A DNA stretch of 64,000 bases from Purshia tridentata (taxonomy: Eukaryota > Streptophyta > Magnoliopsida > Rosales > Rosaceae): the NCBI GenBank assembly GCA_003254885.1, contig QANT01001660.1:31011-95010 (forward strand), read 5' to 3'. The position numbers were made by a program, and so were the translations under genes. Numbering within the stretch: position 1 is the first letter of the stretch; each line of letters begins with the position of its first letter. Of this stretch, positions 35,840 to 48,586 are shown in pieces. The notes below the pieces were generated by a model. It worked only from the letters and a program-made list of their open reading frames with translations, searched no databases and had not been told where the DNA came from.

Positions 35840-37760
35840 TAGGCGGCTGGAGCTTCACTCTCACTCACTCTGAGGTTGAGAAACACAGAGTGAGACCTTA
35901 CCTTAGCCTGTGGTTTGGGGCTTGGTCACTGAGCTGTGGCTCGGATCTCAAAAAGTTTTATCTTTTTTACTTTGACTCAACGAATCAAAGACACCTGACA
36001 AGAAAAACAAAAAATGAACCAAAGTAAATTAAATTAATTTGGTCCACATTGTTTGGTTCTTGTTTTTTGGTAAGAGTTTAGTTCTTATTTCATTGTGAGT
36101 TCATGTAGTTTACACAAATTAAATTAATTTGGTCCACATTGTTTGGTTCTTATTTCATTGTGAGTTCATGTAGTTTACACTTTGTTAGTTAAATCTTTGG
36201 CGAACTTTTGCTTTGGTCAATGTAAGACTTTAACTGTCCGAAGTTTATAATCGTTTAGTCCCTAAATTTACAAGCTAACTGGTTTTCATATGAAAATTTC
36301 GTCAAAAATTTGGATGAAATTTAAATTTTAAACTTGATTGTAGCAAAAAATAAATTATGAAAACTTGATTAAAAAATTTGAAATATGGGATATCTGAAAT
36401 AAGAGACAAATTATGCGGACTAAAATGATCATATGCCCTTACAAAAATACATATGAACTAATAATCCATTTTGAATTTTGTAGTACTTAACCAAATGAAC
36501 TTATTCCCCATGTCCTAAAATGCCCCATAAATTTGGTAAACTTTCCTTCTAAGATGCTTATGTGGCGCCAAAAGTTGCCTACATGATACCACATGATCAT
36601 CTTCTCTTCTTGAGAAGGTGTTTATGCAAAATTGAAGACTTAGTTAATTGAAACTTAACATTTGAATTATAAAGTTGTAAGTAAATTGATGCACATTGTT
36701 TGAATCTGAAGTAGAATGAAAATTGTTAGATTTTCATAAATAAAAAATTCAGTTTACAAGGGTTTAATGAAAATACTCTTTTTTATTGATTAATAATTAA
36801 ACAAAAAGAGTATGAGAGATTTATTGATTCACTTAATGAAAATTAATTTAGAGCATTATAATGTTACTTCCAAATTTGATGAAAAAAATTATTAATTTTT
36901 TTAAAAAGTTAGGCTTGAAGCCAATGAGATATATTAAAATATAAAAAGAATTACAATCAGTAAACTGCCCAAAACTAGTACACAAAATAAAATAAGACCC
37001 AATTTTCTAAACTTCACCCAAAGAAGGACCATCATATGCAAATCCCATGTGAACTCAATCTGGTGCTGAAGAGCATATTCAGTATGAAGGGAATATACAA
37101 ACCCTTCCTTTTCGTGGCACCTCCACCATCTACTTGACATGAGAATACAAGCTCTAAAGCTATAGAGCAAAACCCCAAAACTAGTTGGGACTAACTTGAC
37201 TACAAACTTGAAAAAACAAGCAAGACCTAGAATTATTAACAAAAAAAACTAACTAAATTAGGCTAAAACCTAACAAAACCTCTTAGACCAACACCAACGA
37301 CAAATTCCTACGATTTGAAGAAAGTGTTGCCATAGACAGAAACGCATAAACTAGCAGCACGATCTAATAAGACCAACCATAACCGAGCCATCACAACTAA
37401 ACCACTGTGACCTAGTTGTAGACAAATAAATTTTAGTGATAAAAAATCACTAACAATTATTGGATAGTCAATAAATCAAATTTTGACCAGTCAAATTCAA
37501 GTCTACATGGATTACGTGACCTATGAAATCACAACATGTGGCGTGTGACTACTCCAACAAAATGGGCCCCAAAATAACACATGGCAAAATTCGGTGGACC
37601 TTGTCAAATAAATTAAGTTGGTGGGCCTTGGTCTAAATTAGTCCAATTGATTTGCAAATTTTCAAATCATGGAAATTAAATATTATTTGGCCAATTTAAA
37701 GATTAAATTAAATGGGATCAGACCAAAGGCCCAAATCAAGGTCAATTAAGAGTCTGCAAC
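35840..37760. other. Gene-free stretch
   Basis: Contains a 90-bp two-copy tandem duplication (about 36027-36180, unit starting AAATTAATTTGGTCCACATT). The rest is AT-rich. The 102-residue - frame at 36934-37242 is hydrophobic but unlike any family I know. Confidence 0.5.
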
Positions 37761-37763
37761 TCC

Positions 37764-37771
37764 TATAAATA
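37764..37771 (+). promoter_or_regulatory. TATA box upstream of the B3-domain relic
   Basis: TATAAATA stands 112-119 bp before the TTG at 37883, followed by a plausible A/C-rich leader. It suggests that the promoter outlived the start codon. Confidence 0.5.
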
Positions 37772-37882
37772 TACGGCTTCACAACAAAAAAGGAGATCTT
37801 TTGCCAAAAGCAAAATTCACAGAAGACTCATAAATTCTCTCCACAAATACACACTACATCAAATTTGTGAGAAAACCATCAA

Positions 37883-38206
37883 TTGGTAAAACAAATTAAG
37901 CTTTTTCATAATGATTTGAAGCAAGATTGTTTTAAGATAGAAAACCCGATAGAGGAAGACTTTCTTGATGAGCAAGAAGAGCAACAATTGGCCACCGACG
38001 ATGAATTTTATAGAGTGAGAGTTATTGAATTATCATGTCTTTATGTCTCTAGAGAATTATGCTTGAGGAAGTGGACAAATTATTACGTATTCAACGAAGG
38101 TTGGAAGTTAATTGTCAAAAACAATGAGCTTAAGGAAGGAGATCAAATTGAGTTGTGGTCGTTTCGAGTTAAAGGACAACTTGGGTTTGCGGTTTTTAAA
38201 ATTTGA
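37883..38206 (+). pseudogene. B3 DNA-binding domain protein relic without ATG (107 codons)
   Basis: The open frame from the TTG at 37883 to TGA encodes a short acidic lead (IEEDFLDEQEEQQ) and then a B3-like domain: RVRVIELSCLYVSRELCLRKW, YYVFNEGWKLIVKNNELKEG, DQIELWSFRVKGQLGFAVF. The GWK...N.LK.GD.I.LW.FR pattern is that of plant B3 proteins of the small REM-like/At2g32645-type group. No in-frame ATG occurs between the upstream TGA (37868) and the stop. The context CAATTGGTAAAA suggests an ATG-to-TTG change at 37883. Downstream in-frame Met is also absent, so I call it a pseudogene. An upstream exon supplying the start, or non-ATG initiation, cannot be excluded. No frameshift lies within the domain, so the loss may be recent. 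Confidence 0.6.
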
Positions 38207-38209
38207 GTT

Positions 38210-39600
38210 GCAGTATAGCAGTGGTAGCCAGGCTAATGCTAATGATGATCCATGATCACCAAGGACCAGTTAGCCCGAGTAGCGTTATTTTCATAGATAG
38301 TTTATTTGCTTTTTTCCAATTCTTAGCATTGATGGATAGTTTTCATATATGTAAGGATGAGTGAATGTAATTTTCGTAATTTCTCTTTAACATAGAAGAT
38401 CCTTTGTAATTGCTGCAAAATCAACAATTCGAGTTTAAAGACTCAAGTAAAGTAAAATACAAGTCAAAGTTCAAAGAAGAATACATACATATCACCATAA
38501 TCGAATTCTCCCCGAAGTCAAAGATAAAGTGATCAAATTGATAACAAAGTTATACCATGTAAAACAAACAATTGCAAATAGCTAGCCAGCTAAAGTTGAA
38601 CAAGTTATGGCTACTGTTCTACAACTTTGAAAATAATTCCAATTGTTCTAAAATTCTATATATACTAAAACCTAACAATCGATCCGCTACTGTTGCTAAT
38701 GATAGTGTGTTGCTGGTTTTATCCCTGACTTTTTTGCATTTTTATACCTCTTGCCATCAAAGACCAGCCCAAGCCTATGATATTGTTTTGGCGAGTCTTG
38801 CCATGGACCTAATTCACTAAACTCACTCATCTCACTCAATCTCTCTCTCACTCCCTCATCTTATCTCAGACAGTCAGACTCATTGATCTCTACCTTCTAT
38901 CACTCACTCTATTATCTCTCTGCAACACTCGATCACCACTTTCCACTACAGGGTTCTTGCACCTCCAGACACCACCGACAATCTGCTTAAAAGAGTTGGA
39001 GAATAGATTGAATAGGGTATGGCCTTGAATTTTCTTACACAGATAGTCTTGACGTGTGACAGCAAACTTGCAGGCACAAACTCAAGAGGATTCCAATTAA
39101 GCTCTTTGTTGCCTTTTATAAGCCCAAGATAATCACACTCATAGTCCTAACTCTCCTAACAATTGATTGTTTACAAGAATGAATGAAATAAGAATCGTAG
39201 CTAGATTAAGAGCTGCAAGTTGGTAGACATATCACGTAGCACAAGTTAAAAATCATCTTACACACATGTTATAAGATAAGATATTCCAGATTAGGTGAGC
39301 CATTCAGCAACTCTGCCCAACAAGAACGGCAATAATGAAGCACCAACTTCAACTCCCTCAAATTACCAAAATTAGGCAGATGGCAAGCCTTCATTAAAGA
39401 TAAATTATAAGCATATATTAAATACAATTTATTTATTTTTTTGTAACAAAGAGGCTTGACGGGCCCAAAATAAACAAACTAACGCCTAACAAATGGCTCC
39501 TAGAGACACCAATAAGGTCTTCATAAAGAAAAAAATCACAAACATGAGGGGCATCTCAAAAATAGAAAGGCCAAGATCCAAAGAATTCCCCAACTGGGCG
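38210..39600. other. Gene-free stretch
   Basis: AT-rich with a CT-rich (CTCACTC)n-like patch at 38820-38880. No credible coding sequence. Confidence 0.5.
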
Positions 39601-42250
39601 AGACAATTAGTAATCGTGTTCTTATCTCTGAAAATGTGAGAGATGCCACATTACTAGTCACGTCTCAGGATTTTCCTACACGCAGAAGCACGATGCACCA
39701 AATGATGGAGATGAGGCAGCTTAAGAGAGACTAAGAGGATAGCAATGCTAGAGTCGGCTTCAACTTGGATAACACTAAAGCCCTTATCCCAAGCCAAACT
39801 TAAACCATGATAAATACCCCAGAGTTCAACAGAGAGAAATTCACCTCTACTAAGATTATAAGCAAATCCCAACACCCATTGGCCCTTACAAAGACATCAC
39901 TAGCACTAATGCTCCCAGTGTTACGACAAGGACTACCATCAATATTCAACTTAACCTAACCCTTAGGAGGAGAGGACCAACTAAGGTGAATAAGGGATTT
40001 ATAGGGTCTAGCATTAGCAATATGGGCCGCAGACCACTCATTGGCATAGGAAAAATTATATTGGCAAGACAAGGAGGAAGAGCAAAGCCATCATCAAAAA
40101 TCAAGATTATATGTCTCCCCATGGCCACCTGCAAGATTACTAGGGATATAAAAGAAAAGAGGATCCACAGTGTCTATGTTAATACTGATTTCCACTCTCT
40201 TAAGGTTCCCAACAACAGGTGATTAATGACCAAGAAATGGCATACTTACATCCAAGCAATGAGCTGAGAGGAACAAACATTTAATATTGCAAATTTTTTA
40301 CAGAAGCTCAATCACACGTGAAGGGAATGCTCACAGATATCAATGTTGGCGTCAACCAAGGATTTTGCATTCTCAAAAATGTAATTTAGCAAAACTTGCT
40401 GGAGATCAAATTTTTCAAGGTTTAGCACATTGATTGAAAGAAAAATATAAACTGTCAGAGTTTGGAAAATGTCTGTCGTCCCAAGTCTAGAGAGGGAAAA
40501 AAGGTCCACATGCTCTTCCATTTTGTAGACAACAAATAGTGTAGGACTTTAATTTTATATTTCTATTTCATTCTCGTAAGTTTTCTTGGTAACCAAACAG
40601 ATGGGTAAGGAAAGTCATAAATTTAAGGAAGAAACAAAAGTACCTATGAAAACTTCTAAGGTGGCTTAGAAATACTAGTAAATCCTATTTGAAGACAAAA
40701 CTAGCACACACCACATTACAAGAGTCCTTGGTCATTGAAAATTAAAGTTGACACAATACGGTCATTTTCGCCTTGCACAGAGCTAGGATAATCACAATTC
40801 TCAACTGGCACCAAGAAAATATCATTCTTGTTCACTTGCCCAAAAAAACCAAAAAATGCTACATTTAAAGGCTTTCTGAGCTTCTGAACCTGCTCAGAAT
40901 AAAGATCAACGGTCCTAATTCTAGCAGGACCAGGCCTCTTAACTATAGTCACCCCATCATCACCATCATGATTTGAGATATCTAAAAAATGAGGTCTCCC
41001 ACCATGACCACTACTTTGCCCCTTAGCAATCCAATTTTTTTCCCCATAGAATCTTTGCTTTTGCTTGCAATAGAGCTAGAGATAGCATCTGAACCATTGT
41101 TATCTCTATCAACACCAACATGATCCTGCAAAGCTAAAAATATAGACCTCTGGCCTTCATTCACAATCAAAGAACCCGGCTCCATACCCCTTGTCTAAAC
41201 CACCCTGAACCTTAGACTTAAAATCAGTGACCTCAACCATAGTCTTACGCTTCCTAAACTTTATGGCCTTATCTTGCATCTATCTAGGCCTCAAGGATAG
41301 GCCCAAAACCTTAGTCACAACTGGTAACTTAACAGAGGTTTCCTCACCCATTTTCTCCAATACAGGAATATCATTTTCCACTCTAACCTCCATATGCTCA
41401 TCAGCCTTATCCTTTTTCCAAGTACTAATCTTTTGTGTATGACCATAACCTCATACTCCAAGTTATACCAGACCCTATTAATTTGAATAAACGCCTTCAA
41501 AAGTTGAGACAAATCCAATTCGACACAAATTCGCGCAAACTGACATCGTGAACAACTATTAGTGAGAATATCAATTTTGAAGGGACGACCCAAAGCATTA
41601 CCAATTTTCTTCATAGCCCAACTATTAAAAAGCACAATCTGAGCCGCTGAAACTCTAATCCAAACTGCCATATGAGTGATGGTATCAGTGAATGGATAGA
41701 ACCCAGATCTCCACTTCTGAATTGTTAAGTAATTGCCTGCAATAATCCAAGGCCCCCCTGTCAAAACAAATTCCTGATCCTCTTTCAATTGAAATTTCAC
41801 AATATAATACCCATTCTATATATCAATCAGTTGAAACATCCGTTAATCCCCCACTTCTGCTTCTGCCTAGCCATAAGAAAATTAAAGGTATGAGACCTTC
41901 CATGAAGCTTGAGCGCCACGACTGACTCATCTGATCCAGTGCCTTGTCCGAGAACTGAAAACTCAGCCCCTTATCTCCTCGAGAAATGACACAATCAGAA
42001 TCGTCAAGACCCATACCCATAGATTCTAATCTGCCACCCAAAATCAGAGTAACATAGTTCATAAGCTTAGATTTGAAGCTAGAAGAATTGCCACCCTTAC
42101 TTTCATTAGCCAACAGAGGGTTAACATAAATATCAAAGTTAGGATCATCAGGTCCTCAAACCCACTTCCCTGCTCAGGGGTTCAAAAAATCAAGCATAAC
42201 CAAGTTTTCAACCCCAATATCCGGCCCTCCACCACCCATGCTAGGCCGAA
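39600..42250 (-). mobile_element. Internally deleted LINE (L1-type) with ORF1 and RNase H-like relics
   Basis: On the - strand the 5' part carries an ORF1-like protein. The frame 42113-41823 (MANESKGGNSS) leads into 41800-41315, which matches the DUF4283 region of plant LINE ORF1: ILTGGPW-like FVLTGGPWIIAGNYLTIQKW, MAVWIRVSAAQ, and ARICVELDLSQLLKAF. The frames 41185-40982 and 40952-40716 continue as its tail. At the 3' part, 39960-39654 encodes an RNase H-like (RVT_3) domain with VKLNIDG, VELWGIYHGLSLAWDKG and VEADSS, giving the D...E...D pattern. The endonuclease and reverse transcriptase that should lie between them are missing. A segment of about 540 bp also found outside the element (40229-40757) occupies that interval. 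Stops and frame breaks make it non-functional. Confidence 0.75.
40229..40757. repeat. Copy A of a 530-bp duplicated segment flanking the LINE ORF1
   Basis: From GGCATACTTACATCCAAGC to TTGACACAATAC this matches copy B, which begins at 42420 and, after an interruption, ends at 44364. Similarity is high, with scattered substitutions. The orientation is direct, so the two copies bracket the ORF1 region. No gene is recognised in it; a 69-residue - frame (40312-40521) is of unknown origin. Confidence 0.8.
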
Positions 42251-42419
42251 AAGCCAAAAAACCCAATCCCTCCACCACCTGCGCCAACACAGATGAAGGA
42301 GAAACCACAAGAAGATCCAAAGAAGCAATTAACTACATGCATGTCAAGCGTGTACCAAAATCGCCTTTCATTCTTCCCACGTCGACAAAAGCAGGTCTCT
42401 ATAAATTAGAGTCAAGAAA

Positions 42420-44364
42420 GGGCATACTTACCTCCAAGCAATGAGCTAAAAGGGACAAACATTTAACATTGCAAATTTGTAGTAGAAGCTCAATCGCACA
42501 TGGAGGGAATACGCACAGAGATCAATGTTGGCATCAACCAAGGATTTTACATTCTCAAAAATGTAATTTGGCAAAACTACTTGCTGGAGATCAAATTTTT
42601 CAAGGTTTGGCGCATTGATAGAAAGAAAAATATAAACTATCAGAGTTTGGAAAATGTTTGTCGTCTAAGTCTAGAGAAGGAAAAGAGGTCCACGTGCTCT
42701 TCCATTTTGAAGACAACAAATAGTGTTAGACTTTGATTTTATATTTCTATTTCATTCTTGTAAGTTTCTTGGTAACCAAACAGATGGGTAAGAAAAGTCA
42801 TAAATTTAAGAAAGAAACAAAAGTACTTGAGAACATGGGATGTAATTTCGATAATTTTGGCGAAATTTCGTCGAAATTATCGTTGGGTCCAATACGAACT
42901 GCCAATTCCATCATATTTTCGTCAAAAGTTTTGACAAAATATAAACTATCAAAGTTTGGAAAATGTTTGTCGTCCAAGTCTAGAGAGGGAAAAGAGGTCC
43001 ACGTGCTCTTCCATTTTGTAGACAACAAATAGTGTAAGACTTTAATTTTATATTTCTATTTCATTCTAGTAAGTTTCTTGGTAACCAAACAAATGGGTAA
43101 GAAAAGTCATAAATATAAGGAAGAAACAAAAGTACCTGATAATATGGAAAGTAATTTCGATAATTTTGGCGAAATTTCACCGAAATTATCGTAGTTTTGG
43201 AGGGTCTGATACAAAATGCCAATTCCATCCTATTTTCGTCAAAATTTTGACGATTTCGCCAAAATTTTGGCGAAATTCTAAAATTTAGGCAAAATTTCTG
43301 AAATTTCATTTAAGACCTAGAAATCAAAATCAAAATTATACAAAATTAGCACCTTAAACCTTAGGGGAATGGAAGCCCATGGTAAGGGAAGGAAAACCCA
43401 CAAAAAATATGGGTGATTGGAGCTCGGAGGTGGCCGAAATTAGCCAAAAAAGCCAACGGGCGAGGCTGAAATTTCTCTCGTGAGGAGGCCGGCCGGGCTA
43501 GGTGACGGGTGAGTTGTGTTGGCACTGGCTTAGAGAGTCGATTGGTGGTCTTGGATTGTAGAGAGGTGGCTGGCGACAGTGAGTGGTAGACTCACAGGGG
43601 AGAGACATGTGAGAGTGCGATTGTGCAACCTGAAGGTGAAGGAGAAAGTAAGAAAGGAAGAAAGAAAAGAAAAGAAAAGAAAAAGAAAGAAAGGGGCCAG
43701 GGGGAACACGGTGGAAAGGTAGGGAATAGTGGGAGAGTGGGAAAGAGAGAGTATAAAAATAATAATAATAATAAAGCTTTTTGAATTTAAAATTTTTTAA
43801 ATGATATATTGGATTTGGGGTTTAGTGTTTTTTAATTTATATAATAATAATACATATTTTTAAATAAAAATTAATTAAAAATAACATACCATAATAAAAT
43901 ATTTATACCATATTCTAAACCTAAACATACCCTAATATTATATTATATTTATATCATATTTTGAACAGTATTTGTCTACAACTATCAGTAAGCATTACAT
44001 TTATCTTATATCACATAAAACCTACAATATGGTTTAGTTCTTTCAATTTTTTTTTATAAATGTAATAGGTAATATGTTAAATAAGCATATGGTAAAGTTT
44101 CATTCAAAATTTTCGTCGTTTGTTAGCAATTTCTGTCATTTTTGTCTAAATACTAGCAAAATCAAAATAATTTCCATGAAAATTTCCGTAAAAATTTTCG
44201 TCGAAATTTTTATGAAAGTTTTCAACGAAATCGAAATTACACTTCTTACCTAAGAAAACTTCTAAGGTAGCTCATAAATACTAGTAAATCATATTTGATG
44301 ACAAGACTAACCTACACTACATTACAAAAGCCCTTGGTCACGGAGAATTAAAATTGACACAATA
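42420..44364. repeat. Copy B of the duplicated segment, split by a 1.4-kb insertion
   Basis: Copy B's left part (42420-42830) and right part (about 44250-44364) together correspond to copy A. Within the left part a block of about 310 bp is tandemly duplicated: TATAAACTATCAGAGTTTGG at 42631 recurs at 42940. Both tandem units end in the start of the CGAAATTT-rich element. Confidence 0.75.
42836..44250. mobile_element. CGAAATTT-rich TIR-like element inserted in copy B
   Basis: The left starts (42841 and, in the tandem copy, 43153) read GTAATTTCGATAATTTTGGC. The right end, reverse-complemented, reads GTGTAATTTCGATTTCG, a short inverted match. Both flanks carry versions of TACCTRA, a possible target duplication. 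The interior has many GAAATTT/AAATTTCG words near both ends. The centre (43370-43740) is GC/purine-rich and includes GGAGGTGGCCGAAAT and a GAAAA-rich tract. No coding region is seen. Related words recur next to the RAE1 stop codon at 57170-57345. Confidence 0.5.
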
Positions 44365-44855
44365 CATGCCTTTTGGCCAACATACATGTATAAACGGCCT
44401 TTCAATCCAATTTTCACTAATTTTAAGTGCACTAAGAAATACACGACAACAAAACAGAACATCCCGAGTGATATTATCAATTCATCACTACTTTATTAAA
44501 AAAAATGCAGCTTTTATTGCAGCACGACCACTGATACAATCTTTATTAATACAATTCAAAGCAACTAACTATTTCCAACCTTTGCACACATGGGGGAGTG
44601 AACATCCAAAGCCATATTAGTTTACACACCCCGCCTCCTTTACTCTCTCTCTCTCTCTCATATCTATTATTATCCAACAAAAGATGAACGTATACATATG
44701 TTTGTAGATCTCATGTTACACTACAAAAACAAATTTCTCAAAACCAGAATAATGACCCACAACGTTGTAGTAGCCACAAAATGGACCCCGACACTCCTCA
44801 AAACTCACACACACCAGACTAGGCTTTCATAAAGGATTTCTTATGTTGTGTAACC

Positions 44856-46952
44856 TCAGCTCATAATCGCCATTGAAGTATTATCTTCTTCCATAGAAGG
44901 ATTATCTTCTTCCATTGAAGAAGGATCAACAGCTACAATCCTATAGCCATCTCCATCTCCATTTTCATTATCTCCTTGAATCTGATCAACATTCTCGCTT
45001 TCACCATCCTCAGTCACGGATCCCGGCTGATGCTGCTCCTCTTGCCTGCCCACCATATGCATTAATAGCTCCTCAGGCTTCAATTCATAATTGGAATTAA
45101 CTTGATTATCATGAACTTTATTAGTCTTCTTATTGTACAAAGCCTCAAGCAGGCCAAAATAAGCACACGTCTTTGAATCCTCAGGCCTTCTCTTGTTGCT
45201 TTCTTTCAATCTTCTGAAGTACTTGTTTATGTTCTCCCACTTCTCTTTACACCTCTTGGCGCTTCGGTCATAACCAAGCTTTTTCATGGCTGCTGAAATC
45301 TCCTCCCACAAAGGCCCCTTAGGTCCATTTTCTTGATACTGCAAATCAAAATTAGATCTGAGCCGAATCAAAGCTTCAACTTCATCTTTAGGCCACCGGG
45401 AAGAGTTCATATGCGTCAAATTTCTGCCATTATTCTTTTCTTGCTTATCCATACTCATATGCACACCATCATTTTGTTCTTGCTTGTCCATATATGTGTC
45501 AGCCAAAATTGAGTTATCAGGAAAGTTCACTGTGCATGCTTGCTCTGGCAATTGCACTGAGGATGGTTGCTCTGGCAATTGCACTGAGGATGGTTGCTCT
45601 GGTAATTGCACTGAGGAGGGTTGCTGTGGAAATTGCATTGAGCATGACTGCTCTGGAAATTGCACTGACCCTGCTTGTTCTGAAAACTTCTGCAAAAATG
45701 CAAGAACAGCAGCATCCTTTGCAGCTGCAATCGACCTCTCATGAACTAGAAACTCTCTTTCTCTTTTAATTCTAGTTAATTCTTGCATCTTCCAGGCTTC
45801 TTCCCTCGCTATCCGATCCTGTTCATACTTCTCCAACACCTCTACAAACTTGTTCTGTAAATTCTCTTGCTTGTCTATTACTTTCTTCATCAACCCCTCA
45901 AAGAAGTCATTTAATTTTCTCTTTCTTTTATGCGTGCCTTCAGATTCTTTGCTTGAAGTTGATGTGGTAGAAGTAGAGTTGTCAACAAAACTCGAGCCTG
46001 GGTGTTGAATGGAAGAACAGGGGATTGCATTGTAAACCACATTTGTTGGGCTTGTTGCTGTTTCTGCTATTGAAGTGTGAATCTCTTCAGCAGGAGGAGC
46101 TTCAAAATGGTGGTGGTCTAGAGCCTCTAATTGCTCAAAAAACCTGTAAGCCTTGCCATTGGGTCGACCAGACCGCCCTTCTCTAGTCCTTCTGTGGTAC
46201 TTGTAAATGTTCTCAAATTTTTCCTTGCATTTTTTGGCGCTTCTCTCGTATCCATGCTCTCCCATTTTCCTAATAACACAATCCCAAAAAGTCCATGTTA
46301 CGCAATTGAGTTATACAAACTCTAAAAACCAATTGCTAAAATAGTAATTAGGCGGCGTTTGGTATTCTATAAAAACAGTTTTAAAAAATGTCCTTCTCTA
46401 TTTCATCTATAAATATCAAAGATGAAAACAAAAAATGATTTTCGAAAAGGATACCAAATGCCCCAAACATTTTTATCGAAGAACCATTTCACAAAATGAG
46501 ATATTAAAGTAAATTATTTGAGTGCATAAGGTATAAGTAAACAAAATATAAAGAAATGAATTTAGTGTCAACAAAACTCTAATTTATTTTCTGGGTAAAC
46601 AAAGAAACCAACAAAGAATATGAGAGCAACAAAGAAAGCAAAAGACTTTCCTCCATTTTCTTGCAGATTTTCCCAAAGAGAAAACTCACCTAGAAACCTC
46701 ATCCCAAAGAGGAGCTTTAACACTTGCTTCCTTGAACTCAATATCCATATCGGACCTTATCTTCAGCAAAGCCAAAGTCTCTTGCCGAGGCCACCGGTTA
46801 CCGGCCCAGTTCCGGAAACCCTGTTCAAGCCCCACTCTATCTTCCTCTTCAATCCCAACTGAGAGTGACCCACCACCACCGGCAACCTCCCCATTTCTCC
46901 GGTCGCTCGAGGCTGTGCTTGGGTTTTCCGGTAAAGTTGAATTTTCGAGCAT
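44856..46952 (-). CDS. GT-2-type trihelix transcription factor, 2 exons, 558 aa
   Basis: Exon 1 is 46690-46952 and exon 2 is 44856-46269; the join splits an Arg codon (AG|G) and the total is 1677 nt. Two trihelix domains are visible. The first (about residues 52-138) runs from NRWPRQETLALLKIRSDMD to KCKEKFENIYKYHRRTREG and FFEQLEAL. The second (about 376-469) runs from SRWPKDEVEALIRLRSNFD to RCKEKWENINKYFRRLKES and FGLLEAL. Between them lie a basic patch KRKRKLND (about 200-207, probable nuclear signal), a long coiled-coil (about 210-275, EKYEQDRIAREEAWKMQE) and a Gln/Pro repeat. Paired domains around a coiled-coil define the GT-2/GTL/DF1 group, nuclear proteins that bind GT elements and often control cell growth. 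Which member this is cannot be settled. The acidic tail has two SMEEDN repeats. The start was chosen as the only upstream Met in frame. Confidence 0.93.
45519..45680 (-). repeat. Coding minisatellite: six 27-bp units in the trihelix gene
   Basis: Six 9-residue units of the form EQPSSVQLP lie between the coiled-coil and the second trihelix domain, at about residues 285-338. The central units are almost identical at the DNA level, which points to recent slippage or unequal exchange. Confidence 0.9.
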
Positions 46953-46959
46953 GAGGTAT

Positions 46960-48586
46960 CTCGGATTTTACAGTTATACAGCAGAGAGATTTGCTGGGAG
47001 AAGAAGGTGAATTTGTGGAAAGCGAGGTAAAGTGAAGGGAGAGATGGGTAAAGGGTAAAATTATATGGGGGCTCTATAAGAATTGAGTGTGGGCCTTTTT
47101 GGGTTCTCAGTTCTCACACTCACTGTTCTACCATTTTCACTGGGTTATCTAGTCGGTAACAATGGGATGGTGAATTAGGGTTTCTTTTTCTTTTTCTCAG
47201 GGTTTTGTGAGAGCTCTAAAACATTATTTATAAATAATAAAAAACATTATTTGAAGTTTACTAGCGAAAATAAAAAAAAAATTATTACTTGAAGTCAATG
47301 TCTGACCCAAAATATAAAAAGAATCTTATTGAATGGGTTAAATACAGCTAAGGTTGTGAACTTGTGACCAAAAAAGAAAAAGAAAATACAGCTAACTTTA
47401 TTGACTTGGCAGATGTTGATTAGGAGGAGTGAATTTGTTATCCACCTTTGATTTCACACATGATTTGTGGACTTTTGGAGCCACATCATGTACTCATGTC
47501 TGACTTTTTGTCAAGAATCAAGATAAGTGAGCCCTATATGTGGATAAGCAGAGGTGAAATATCTGGAACAGAGGGTATAATTGGAAATTAAGATTTGAAG
47601 GGGTGGAGATTGGGACAACTAGGGAAAACTTGTTTCTTGTCTTAGCGGCCTACCTTTAACTTTTTTGTATTTTTGGTCAAGGCCTACCTTTAGCCTTGTG
47701 TGTGGCCACTGTGCCTTTCAACTAGTCTAGTCCACATCTTTTGTGTCAATTATTTTTTGGAAAATTTCACTGAATACTATAGCAAATATCCTGGAAAAGA
47801 AACCCATTTCAGATTTTGCCTCACCTTTGTTCTCTTCTTCCCTTCTCTGTCCCCAACCCACCTCACTCTGAGTCTCAGCCATGTTGCCACCTCCCTAGTT
47901 TGAGGGATGGTCAATTTTGGGTGTCTATCATTGTCTAACTGAGTGAGAATCATGCATGGAGTAATCAAATTTCAATCAAGATCTCATGAGGTTGCAACTA
48001 GTAGATACCAATTGGTCCTTATATCCAAGACACCATGACTTTTTTGTAATTTGGTCATAATGCTTTGGTAATACAATATTACAATGCATGTGTACTGAGG
48101 TAGATAGATGCATATTTCTAGGTATAATTGAAAAAAGTTGGAAAATATATGAGTGATCAACCAAGAATCTATCACTTGATCAATCTTAGAGAAATGATGA
48201 TGTCCTATGCGATTGATAAGAAGACTTTAGTCGAAGTAAATGGATAGAATGATATTTGGAAATATGTTTCAGTTATATCTCATAGGACTCATAAGCAATG
48301 ACATATGATCATGGAATAACAATAGAAGTTGTGACTTATAGAATACTCCATATCTCGTAAATGTGATCGAAAAATGTGATCGGGACATAAAGAGATAAAA
48401 AGATTCTGTATCAAATTAGAATTACAACTAAATATGTTTTCCAACATCTATTTAATTTGGGTAGCTTAATACATAGCTAAGTGTTACTGAAGACTTATGA
48501 AAACACTGAAAATAATTTAAATCTAAGAAATTTATTCTCATACAAAAATTAAACAGAAATTTCACTATTTCACTATTAAATTAAAT
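46960..48586. other. Promoter side of the trihelix gene and gene-free DNA
   Basis: AT-rich DNA with a few repeats and no convincing gene. Open frames at 47700-48175 show no family resemblance. Confidence 0.5.

Noticed and set aside
35207-35864. Four additional frames over the membrane protein gene
   Set aside because: They are shadows; only the 193-residue - frame has a conserved sequence with membrane segments.
36934-37242. 102-residue hydrophobic frame on the - strand
   Set aside because: Hydrophobicity alone in AT-rich DNA is not evidence; no family match or conserved motif.
45484-45769. Cys-rich repeat protein (CSGNCTEDG units) on the + strand
   Set aside because: It is the antisense reading of the coding minisatellite in the trihelix gene.
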